Source: Solirubrobacter phytolaccae
Lineage (GTDB): Bacteria > Actinomycetota > Thermoleophilia > Solirubrobacterales > Solirubrobacteraceae
Assembly (NCBI RefSeq): GCF_027587195.1
Contig: NZ_JAPDDP010000032.1
Coordinates: 1 to 64,000, forward strand
Length of the DNA stretch: 64,000 nucleotides
Direction: 5' to 3'
The notes under the pieces are model-generated. The model was not told where the DNA came from, did no database searches, and saw only the letters and a list, made by a program, of their open reading frames with translations. The translations under genes were made by a program, and so were the position numbers. Position 1 is the first letter of the stretch. Every line of letters begins with the position of its first letter. Shown here one piece after another: positions 7,847 to 15,141 of this stretch.

Positions 7847-10800
7847 ATGGAGTTCCGGGTCCTGGGTCCGCTGGAAGCACGGGACGGTCGCGGCCCGCTC
7901 GAGCTGGGCGGGACCAAGCCGCGCGCGGTGCTCGCGATGCTGCTCCTGCAGCCCAACGCGCCCGTCGCGCCCGAGCACCTTGCAATCGGCCTGTGGGGCG
8001 ACGACGTCCCGCCGACCGCGCTCAAGACCATCCACGTGCACGTCTCGCGGCTGCGCAAGGCGCTCGGCGACGCCGACCGGATCGAGACCACACGCGCGGG
8101 CTACCGGTTGTCGGTCGGCCCCGACGAGCTGGACCTGCTCGCGTTCCAGCGCGACGTGCAGGCGGCGCGGGCGCTCACCGACCAGGAGGACTGGGCGGCG
8201 GCTTCGGCACTGCTCCGCGCGGCGCTCGCCCGCTGGCGCGGCCCGCCGCTCGCCGACCTGGAGAAGGCGCCGTTCGCGGCCGTCCAGATCCGGCAGCTCG
8301 AGGAGGAACGACGGTCCGCGCTGGAGGCGCGGATCGCGGCCGACCTCGCCGCCGGCCACCACGACGCGCTGATCGGCGAACTGCGCCGGCTCGTCGCCGA
8401 GCACCCCACGCGCGAGCGGCTGACCCAGCACCTGATGCTCGCGCTCTACCGCGGCGGACGCCAGTCGGAGGCGCTCGCGGCCTACACCGCGCTGCGCCGG
8501 CTGCTCGACGAGGAGCACGGGCTCGTCCCCGGCCCGGAGCTGCAGCGGCTGCAGGCCGCCGTGCTGCGCCAGGACCCCGCGCTCGACCTCGCGCCCGCGG
8601 TCGTGATCCCGCCGCCGACCACCGGTCCGCGAGCGAGCGAGGGTGCCTTCGTCGGCCGCGAGGCCCACCTCGCCCAGCTGCGCGCCCGCTGGCTGGACAG
8701 CACGCGCGGGCAGACCGAGCTCGTGCTGCTCGTCGGCGAGGCCGGCGTCGGCAAGACGCGGCTCGCCGCCCGCTTCGCCGACGACGCGCGCCGTGAGGGC
8801 GCCGCCGTGCTCTACGGGCGCGCCGACGCCGAGGCGCTGCTGCCGTACCAGGTGTTCGTCGAGGCGCTCAACCACCTGCTCGCGCACGCCGGCGGCGACT
8901 TCGTGGGCGAGATCCCCGGTGAGCTCTCACGGCTCGGCCGGATCCTGCCCGAGGCGCCCGCCGACACCCGCGACGCCGACCACGCAACCGAGCGCTACCA
9001 GGTGTTCGACGCGGTCGTCTCGATCCTCAAGCGCGCGGCGCGCCGCTGGCCGGTCGTGCTCGTGCTCGATGACCTGCACTGGGCGGACACGCCGACGCTG
9101 CACCTGATCCGCCACCTGCTCCGGCACGCCGACGGCAGCCGGCTGCTCGTGCTCGGCACGTTCCGCGACGCCGAGGTCGGCAAGCGGCACCCGCTCACCG
9201 GCGTGCTGTCGGACCTGCGGCGCGAGCGACGCTTCGAGCGGATCGCGCTCGCGGGCTTCGACGACGCGACCACCGGCGCGCTGGTCGCGGACCGGCTCGA
9301 GCGTCCCGTGACCACCGCGTTCGTGCAGCGCCTGCGCGAGCAGACCGACGGCAACGCGTTCTTCATCGAGGAGACGCTGCGCGCGCTCAGCGAGTCGCGC
9401 TGGCAGGACGCGCCCGTGGTCGACGAGGACGCGATCGCCAACCTCGGCGTGCCCGAGGGCGTCGCGGAGGTGATCCTGCGCCGCGTCCGCCAGCTCTCCC
9501 CCGTGGCCGAGGAGCTGCTGCGCGCGGCGTCGGTCGTCGGCCCCACGTTCCCGCTCGCCGCGCTCGAGCCGCTGCTCGACGTCGGGCCGGACGCGCTGGT
9601 GACGGCGATCGACGAGTGCCTGGCCGCGCGCCTGGTCGTCGAGGTGCACGGCCAGTTCGACGTCTTCACGTTCGCCCACGCGCTCGTGCGCGAAGTGCTC
9701 TACGGCCAGCTCTCGGACGCACGCCGCGTGCGCGTGCACCTGCGGCTCGCGCGCGAGCTGGAGCGCTCCGCGGACGCCAACCCGGCCGAGCTCGCGCACC
9801 ACTTCGCGCTCGCCGCGCCGCTCGCCGGGCCCGAGCCCGGCTGCCGCTACTCGATCGCGGCCGGCCACCGCGCCGCCGAAGCGTTCGCGTACGACGAGGC
9901 CGCGAGCCACTTCCGGGTCGCGTTGCGGCTCGCGGACCCGCTCGACGCGTCCGGCCGCTGCGACGTCCAGCTCGCGCTCGGCCGCGTCCAGTGGCACGCG
10001 GGCGACGACGGTGCGCGCGCGACGTTCCGGGAGGCGGCGGAGAGCGCGCTCGAACGCGGCGCCGCGACCCAGCTCGCGCGGGCGGCGCTCGGGCTCGGCG
10101 AGCGCTACTTCGAGGTCACCTACCTCGGCACCCGCTACCGCGAGCTGCTGGAGACCGCGCTGGTGATGATCGGCCCCGAGCCCCGCCCGGAGCGCGCGCT
10201 CCTGCTCTCCCGGCTGGCGACGACGCTGGGCTTCCCGAGCGAGACGCCGCGCTCGATCGCGCTCGCCGACCAGGCGGTGGCGATGGCGCGCGAGCTCGGT
10301 GACGAGCGGCTGCTCGCCGCGGTGCTGATGGCCGCGCACGTGACCCTGCTCGACGTGCGCCACATCCCGCGCCGACTGGAGATCGAGCGCACGCTGCAGG
10401 CGCTCGCGCTCGAGCACCGCGAGCTGCTCGCCGAGCGCCATCAGTGGCACATGTACGACCTGCTGCACGTCGGCGCGATCGACGCCGCGCGGGCCGAGCA
10501 CGCAGGGCTCCTGCGGTTGAGCGGCGAGCTCGGGCAGCCGCTGTTCCGGTCCTTGGCCGAGGGCGCGCGCGGCCTGTGGGCCGAGCTGGCGGGCGACCTC
10601 GAGCAGGCCGACCGCCACGCCGAGGCGTCGCTGCTCGCAGCGCGTGAGGCGCACACCGGCGACGCCGTCAGCTCATGGGCGTCGCAGCTGTTCGCGATGC
10701 GGCGCGTCCAAGGCCGGGTCGGCGAGCTCACCCACGTCGTCGAGCGCCTCGTCGCCAAGGGCGGCTACCAGCTCGGCTGGCGCAGCGCGCTCGGCGTCCT

Positions 10801-11188
10801 GTACCTCGACACCGGGAACCTCGCGGGCGCTCGCCGGTGCTTCGAGGAGGAGGTCGGCGAAGGCGTGCACGCGATCCCGCGCGGCATGTTCTGGCTCACG
10901 CGCACCACGCTGCTGGGCGAGCTGTGCGCGGGGCTCGGCGAGGCCGACGTGGCGCGGGCGCTGTACGCCGAGCTGCTGCCGTTCCGCGCGTACAACGTCG
11001 TCGTCGCCTACTGCAGCCTGCTCGGCCCGGTCGAGGGCTACCTCGGGTTACTCGCGGGCGCGATGGGTGACGCGCCGCGGGCCGCCGAGCACACGCGCGC
11101 GGCGCTCACCCGCGTGCGGGCGATGCCGGCGCCCGTGCTCGAGCGCGTGCTCGCGGCGCGGCTCGAAGCACCGAGCGCCGTGGCCTAA
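7847..11188 (+). CDS. BTAD/SARP-type transcriptional regulator with AAA ATPase and TPR domains
   Basis: The protein has 1113 residues with AfsR-like architecture. An OmpR-type winged helix (about 1-95, including TIHVHVSRLRKAL) is followed by a bacterial transcriptional activation domain (about 96-245), an ATPase with Walker A GEAGVGKT (297-304) and Walker B VLVLDDLHWAD, and a long TPR-like C-terminus. Such proteins activate target promoters when the STAND module is switched on. It starts 13 nt after the upstream CHAT gene, so it is the likely regulator of the locus and could bind the palindrome at 6046-6077. Its stop codon overlaps the convergent catalase-like gene. It could instead regulate unlinked genes. 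Confidence 0.9.
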   Translation: MEFRVLGPLEARDGRGPLELGGTKPRAVLAMLLLQPNAPVAPEHLAIGLWGDDVPPTALKTIHVHVSRLRKALGDADRIETTRAGYRLSVGPDELDLLAFQRDVQAARALTDQEDWAAASALLRAALARWRGPPLADLEKAPFAAVQIRQLEEERRSALEARIAADLAAGHHDALIGELRRLVAEHPTRERLTQHLMLALYRGGRQSEALAAYTALRRLLDEEHGLVPGPELQRLQAAVLRQDPALDLAPAVVIPPPTTGPRASEGAFVGREAHLAQLRARWLDSTRGQTELVLLVGEAGVGKTRLAARFADDARREGAAVLYGRADAEALLPYQVFVEALNHLLAHAGGDFVGEIPGELSRLGRILPEAPADTRDADHATERYQVFDAVVSILKRAARRWPVVLVLDDLHWADTPTLHLIRHLLRHADGSRLLVLGTFRDAEVGKRHPLTGVLSDLRRERRFERIALAGFDDATTGALVADRLERPVTTAFVQRLREQTDGNAFFIEETLRALSESRWQDAPVVDEDAIANLGVPEGVAEVILRRVRQLSPVAEELLRAASVVGPTFPLAALEPLLDVGPDALVTAIDECLAARLVVEVHGQFDVFTFAHALVREVLYGQLSDARRVRVHLRLARELERSADANPAELAHHFALAAPLAGPEPGCRYSIAAGHRAAEAFAYDEAASHFRVALRLADPLDASGRCDVQLALGRVQWHAGDDGARATFREAAESALERGAATQLARAALGLGERYFEVTYLGTRYRELLETALVMIGPEPRPERALLLSRLATTLGFPSETPRSIALADQAVAMARELGDERLLAAVLMAAHVTLLDVRHIPRRLEIERTLQALALEHRELLAERHQWHMYDLLHVGAIDAARAEHAGLLRLSGELGQPLFRSLAEGARGLWAELAGDLEQADRHAEASLLAAREAHTGDAVSSWASQLFAMRRVQGRVGELTHVVERLVAKGGYQLGWRSALGVLYLDTGNLAGARRCFEEEVGEGVHAIPRGMFWLTRTTLLGELCAGLGEADVARALYAELLPFRAYNVVVAYCSLLGPVEGYLGLLAGAMGDAPRAAEHTRAALTRVRAMPAPVLERVLAARLEAPSAVA

Positions 11189-12228
11189 CGGTCGCCCGGT
11201 TGCACCTCGGTCGTGCGCGGCCGGATGCCGTTCGCCTCGTCGCGCATCCGCGCGCTCTCCAGGTAGACGGCGCGGCGCACGCGGTTGATCGACCCGAGCG
11301 GCTCGTGGTCGGCCAGCGCGTGCCACGGCGTGAAGCGCAGGCGCTCGCCGAAGTTGCGGCGCGCCTGGTCTCCGCTCGTCTGCCGCGGGATCACGATCGT
11401 CGCCACCTTCACCGGCGGCGAGCGGCGCTCGGACCAGCGCACCGTCGGGTCGTCCTCTGGCATCCGGTGCGCGTCCGTCTGCACCTGCACGGACAGGTCG
11501 AACACCGTCTCGCCGGCCGCGACCGCCGCCGCCACGCCGAGCTCGTCCTCCGGCGCCGCGACCGGGGCGACCCGCGGCGTCACGGAGTACTTGACGATCG
11601 CGTGCGGCCCGAGCTTGTACGGCGTCTGCGACCAGTAGCGCAGCGCGAGCGGGCCACGGTCACGCGCGTGCGTGAGCCGCCACAGCACCCAGAACTCGCG
11701 CCACCGCCACGCGCCTGGCCACAGCGACGGGAAGAAGAACGGCCGCGTCGCCAGGAGCCGGCGCAGCTTGCCCTTCGCGGTCGCGGCGCGCACGACGCAG
11801 TCCGCGAACTCGGCGTAGTCGACCGCGTCGCGCACGAAGAACTGCTGGCCGTTGACGAACACGAAGTCCTGGCTGTCGTTGTCGCCCGGGTCGTCGAGGA
11901 CCTTCTCGCCCTCGACGCCGAGCAGCTTGAGCGCGAACCCGCGCGGGTCCCGCGTGGCGTCGGACATCGGGATCATGCTGCTCGCCGAGAACCGCACCCA
12001 GGCGTCGAACGTGCGCGGCGTCTTGAACACGCCGTGGCGGAGCTCGAGCGGGAGGTCCCCCGCGATGGTCACCTTCGCGTGCACGGTGCCGTGGGCCTTG
12101 GCGTGCTGGCCGCGCAGCATCGGCCGGCGCGTCGCGTAGCGGTCGCGCATCAGCCCGCCGACCGCCTCCACCACGTGCTTGATCGCCTCGTGCTCGTCGC
12201 GCAGCGGCGACTCCCGGTAGCCGGGCAT
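11185..12228 (-). CDS. Catalase-family heme protein
   Basis: The protein has 347 residues. It keeps a recognisable catalase core: an early His in the AKAHGTVHAKVTI region, RFSASS, the DPRGFALKLL stretch, and QDFVFVNGQQFFV. It is shorter than monofunctional catalases (about 480 residues or more) and resembles the small catalase-like peroxidases found beside DyP enzymes or lipoxygenases. It probably binds heme; peroxide disproportionation is not assured. Its ATG overlaps the stop of the DyP gene by the usual 4 bases, making it the last gene of the four-gene operon. Its TAG shares bases with the TAA of the convergent BTAD gene. Confidence 0.82.
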   Translation of the reverse strand: MPGYRESPLRDEHEAIKHVVEAVGGLMRDRYATRRPMLRGQHAKAHGTVHAKVTIAGDLPLELRHGVFKTPRTFDAWVRFSASSMIPMSDATRDPRGFALKLLGVEGEKVLDDPGDNDSQDFVFVNGQQFFVRDAVDYAEFADCVVRAATAKGKLRRLLATRPFFFPSLWPGAWRWREFWVLWRLTHARDRGPLALRYWSQTPYKLGPHAIVKYSVTPRVAPVAAPEDELGVAAAVAAGETVFDLSVQVQTDAHRMPEDDPTVRWSERRSPPVKVATIVIPRQTSGDQARRNFGERLRFTPWHALADHEPLGSINRVRRAVYLESARMRDEANGIRPRTTEVQPGDR

Positions 12229-13562
12229 CAGCGCTCTCCTCCTTCGGCCAGCGCGCGCAACGCGCGGAGGCCAGGCATCAGCAGGTACTCGCAGCCGCGG
12301 GTGGTCACGAGGCCGCGCTCGGCGCGCGCGAAGTGCGGCGGCTCGCCGGGGATCGTGAGCTTGCCCGAGCCCGCGCCGCTCGCGAACAGCACGTCCTGGT
12401 CGCGGCCGAGCCCGAACGCGTTCCCGTCGTCGCACCACAGGCGCTGGACGGTCTCGAACTGGCGCTCGAAGCTCGCGTTGAAGCAGATGAACACGAGCCC
12501 GCGCGCGTCGCCCTCCTCGTAGGGCATGCCGCGCCGGATGATCCGGTGCCGGCGGGTCTGCGCCGTCGCGCGGGCCGAGTCACGCGGGTTCGCGCGCCGG
12601 ACGTGCGCCCCGACCGGGCAGCGGCGCCCGTCGCGGTCGTCGGCGTAGCGGAAGTCGTTGTCGGGCTCGCCGACGGACTCGTGGCGCAGCGCGTGCGCCT
12701 CGGCCGGGTCACGCTCGGGCGCGAGCTCCACGGCGACGCCGTCCCGCCAGCGCCCGATGAGCTTGGCCGCGACCAGCTCCCGCGCGTAGGCGTGCGCCGT
12801 GTCGGGGTCCGTGCCGTGGTTGACGCCGACGGTCGCGCAGTAGTGGTCGGCCTCGCGGTCGAGGTAGCTGCGGAAGCGCTCCACGTCCTGCTCGAGCTTG
12901 CGGTAGACCATGAACGAGCCGTTGCGCAGCAGCGGCGCGGTCTCGGTCTGCGCGTCCTCGTCCTCGTAGCCGTGCACGAACTCGCCGGCCTTGATGTCGC
13001 GCCAGCTGCCGTACTCCTCCGGCTCGCCCTGGCCCGCGCGCCGGTGGTCGGTGCCCTCGACCGCGGGCTGGCCGAAGCCGTCCGCGAAGCCGAAGTGCTC
13101 GCGCTGGTCGGCGAGCGCCTCCGTCCGCTGCTCGAACCCGACCTCGACGCCGTGCTCGTCCAGGAGCGTGCGCAGCGTCCGCAGGCGCTGAGCGAACGCC
13201 CAGCCGTCGCCGGCGAGGAGCACGAGCGCGTGCGCTTTCCCGCGCCCGAGCTCGCCCCGCCACGTGCGCAGGTCGTCCCCGAGGCGGGTCGGGGCGCGCT
13301 GCGCGATCGGCTCGCGCAGCGCGCCCGGCAGGCACTCGTCGTCCGCGCCCAGCAGCCGCAGCCCGGCGTAGGTGAGCGCCACGTTGAGCGCGGTCTCCGG
13401 CCGCTCGTCCCACCGCGCGGCGGTCTGGACCTGCGGCACGAGCGCGCGCAGCAAGCGACGCCCGGCGTCCGCGTCCGGGAAGGCGACGAACAGGTGGATC
13501 GCGCGCGGGAAGGAGTACCCGCGCAGGATGTTGCCCTGGATGTCCGCGAGCTCTAGAACCAT
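12228..13562 (-). CDS. Dyp-type heme peroxidase
   Basis: The protein has 444 residues and is a typical DyP. It carries the GFADG motif (158-162, catalytic Asp161) and the proximal heme ligand region CPVGAHVRRANPRD (His320), followed by the conserved arginines and the late FNASFERQFE segment. DyPs oxidise phenolics, dyes and related substrates with hydrogen peroxide. No Tat or Sec signal is present, so it is probably cytoplasmic or encapsulin-packaged; no encapsulin gene is in view. It overlaps the upstream small gene by 10 bases and the downstream catalase-like gene by 3, which implies coordinated synthesis of two peroxide-using enzymes. Confidence 0.93.
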   Translation of the reverse strand: MVLELADIQGNILRGYSFPRAIHLFVAFPDADAGRRLLRALVPQVQTAARWDERPETALNVALTYAGLRLLGADDECLPGALREPIAQRAPTRLGDDLRTWRGELGRGKAHALVLLAGDGWAFAQRLRTLRTLLDEHGVEVGFEQRTEALADQREHFGFADGFGQPAVEGTDHRRAGQGEPEEYGSWRDIKAGEFVHGYEDEDAQTETAPLLRNGSFMVYRKLEQDVERFRSYLDREADHYCATVGVNHGTDPDTAHAYARELVAAKLIGRWRDGVAVELAPERDPAEAHALRHESVGEPDNDFRYADDRDGRRCPVGAHVRRANPRDSARATAQTRRHRIIRRGMPYEEGDARGLVFICFNASFERQFETVQRLWCDDGNAFGLGRDQDVLFASGAGSGKLTIPGEPPHFARAERGLVTTRGCEYLLMPGLRALRALAEGGER

Positions 13563-14128
13563 CGTGCCGCCTCCTTCAGGTAGGCGCGCTGGAGGGTGGC
13601 CGCGTCCCGCTCGTCGCGGTGGTCGAGCACGAACCGCGTCAGCGCGTCACGGCGCGCGACCGCGGTCTTGACGCGCGCGGGGGTCGCGTCGGGATAGCCG
13701 GCGTAGTAGAGCGTCGTGTCGCAGCGGTGCGCGGCGAGGTAGTCCACGCGCGCCGGCCCGTCCGGCGGGAAGCCGTCGCAGTGGTTCCACACCGCCGCGC
13801 CGACCTCCGCGAGGCGCTCGAGGAGCGTCCCGTCGCCGGGCGCCGGCGTGTAGTCGGCGCTGAACAGCAGGTACGGCCGGTCCAGCCGGGACGGGCGCTT
13901 GGGCGCGTCGGCGAAGCCGGTCTTGAGCTGGTCGATCACGACCCAGCGCGCGAAGTGCACCTCGGCGAGGCCGGCGAGCGGGGAGTCGTGTTCGCAGCGG
14001 GCGAGCTCTCCCAGCAGGTCCTCGCGCGCGCCGTCGCCGATCGGCGCGAGGATCAGCAGCGAGTGCGCGCCCCAGCGCTGGTTGCCGGCGCCGCGGGTGA
14101 GCTGGCGCAGCGTGTCGAGGAGCTTCAT
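13553..14128 (-). CDS. Small conserved protein of the DyP operon (paralogue B)
   Basis: The protein has 191 residues and no signal peptide. I do not recognise the family. It shares with the preceding gene product an ordered set of motifs: an H-F-x-R strand (EVHFARWVVI), a strand beginning RPYLLFSADY, a helix, and a TLYYAGYPDA segment near the C-terminal third. The strand-strand-helix-strand order suggests a compact alpha/beta fold, possibly ferredoxin-like as in DyP half-domains; that is speculation. It starts at ATG 14128 inside the stop of its paralogue and overlaps the DyP gene, so a function linked to the peroxidase is likely. Confidence 0.75.
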   Translation of the reverse strand: MKLLDTLRQLTRGAGNQRWGAHSLLILAPIGDGAREDLLGELARCEHDSPLAGLAEVHFARWVVIDQLKTGFADAPKRPSRLDRPYLLFSADYTPAPGDGTLLERLAEVGAAVWNHCDGFPPDGPARVDYLAAHRCDTTLYYAGYPDATPARVKTAVARRDALTRFVLDHRDERDAATLQRAYLKEAARWF

Positions 14129-14697
14129 AGCTGCCCCTGGTGGTCGGTGAGGAACGCGTCGTACGCGCGCCGGAACTCGTCCGGGGTGAGCTGCTCGGCG
14201 TGCCGATAGAAGCGCTCGTGCGGCTCGTCGAGCGCGAGCGCCGACACGATCATCGTCACCGACGCGTCCGGATACGCGCGGTAGTAGTGGTCGATCTTGA
14301 ACTCGTTCGCGTCGATGTACCGCTTGAACGGCGTGCACGGCAGCGGCCCGGGGAAGCCGTACGACGTTCCCCAGAACAGCTTCATGTGCTTGGGCACCGA
14401 CTCCGAGAACGTGTCGATGTAGTTCTCGAACGAGCCGTTGTAGTTGCTCTCGAAGAGCAGGATCGGGTGGCGCAGGCGGCGCCCGTCCGGCAGCCTGCGC
14501 ACGATCGCGAAGCGCACGAAGTGGATGAACGACAGCTCGCGGATCCCCGCGCTCGCGGACAGCCGGCTGAAGCGCAGGAACCACTCCTGCAGCCAGGTCC
14601 GCCACGGGCGCAGCTGCGAGAACACCGTCATCGGGATCGCGCGTGGCAGTGGCACGTCGCCCGGGTCGTCCGGGACGGGTTGTTTGAGCGCTGACAC
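14125..14697 (-). CDS. Small conserved protein of the DyP operon (paralogue A)
   Basis: About 190 residues from GTG 14697, which has a purine-rich GAGGGTGG about 9 nt upstream. Alternative starts are an ATG at 14757 with no good ribosome-binding site, or an ATG at 14631. Motifs shared with paralogue B are an SFIHFVRFAIV strand, HPILLFESNY, and HYYRAYPDAS. It is the first gene of a leftward operon with paralogue B, DyP peroxidase and catalase-like protein. Function is unknown; a regulator, maturation factor or substrate-binding partner of the peroxidases are all possible. Confidence 0.72.
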   Translation of the reverse strand: MSALKQPVPDDPGDVPLPRAIPMTVFSQLRPWRTWLQEWFLRFSRLSASAGIRELSFIHFVRFAIVRRLPDGRRLRHPILLFESNYNGSFENYIDTFSESVPKHMKLFWGTSYGFPGPLPCTPFKRYIDANEFKIDHYYRAYPDASVTMIVSALALDEPHERFYRHAEQLTPDEFRRAYDAFLTDHQGQL

Positions 14698-14896
14698 ACC
14701 GCAAAGACCCACCCTCACCCGTGCCTGATACGACCGCCTTGCGGACTTGCCCGACAAACGTCAACGGCGAGCACACCCGCGGCCGCCGCGTCAGGGTGGG
14801 CGCGCTCATGTGCCAGTGAGCCGGGTTCCCCGGACTGTGGAACGCGTTGCGTTCCCCGTTGGTATGGCGAGGGCCGAACACCGCCTCGTGGGGGTC

Positions 14897-14937
14897 ATCC
14901 GTCACTTGACGCCCCTCAGGGGGGTCAACTGACGGAT
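14897..14937. repeat. Long inverted repeat, terminator or operator
   Basis: Two 19-nt arms (14897-14915 and 14919-14937) around a TCA centre are complementary except at two positions. The arms contain TTGAC/GTCAA and CCGTCA/TGACGG blocks. As RNA it would fold into a very stable hairpin able to end the LuxR transcript. As DNA it could bind a dimeric regulator upstream of the DyP operon. No U-run is present to settle this. Confidence 0.7.
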
Positions 14938-14983
14938 CACCTCGACGGCACGTGCGCGGCTGGTCGTTCGTGATCGATCTGAG

Positions 14984-15003
14984 GTGAACGCCTGAGCGTT
15001 CAC
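14984..15003. promoter_or_regulatory. Short perfect palindrome, candidate regulator site
   Basis: Eight-base arms (GTGAACGC and GCGTTCAC) flank a CTGA centre. An overlapping CTGAG/CTCAG pair lies at 14992-15007. The size and TGAAC/GTTCA ends are typical of TetR-like operator half-sites. It is 50 bp from the larger inverted repeat. No TetR gene is in the window. Confidence 0.45.
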
Positions 15004-15141
15004 TCAGTGAGGGGAACCCTCCTCACCTGCCCACATCACGCCCGCCGCGACGGGTCAAGCAATTCCTCGTCACCGCCGCGGCCGACAAGCCGCGCGCTGG
15101 ACGCGGCGCCCGCGGGTGTGATCAGCCGTTGCCGTTGCCGC

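Larger units (their letters stand above)
14758..15141. promoter_or_regulatory. Intergenic region between the DyP operon and the LuxR gene
   Basis: This stretch of about 380 bp contains no convincing gene. It must hold the promoter of the leftward DyP operon and the 3' end of the LuxR-type transcript. Two inverted repeats are evident, at 14897-14937 and 14984-15003, and are described separately. The rest shows nothing I can name. Confidence 0.6.
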
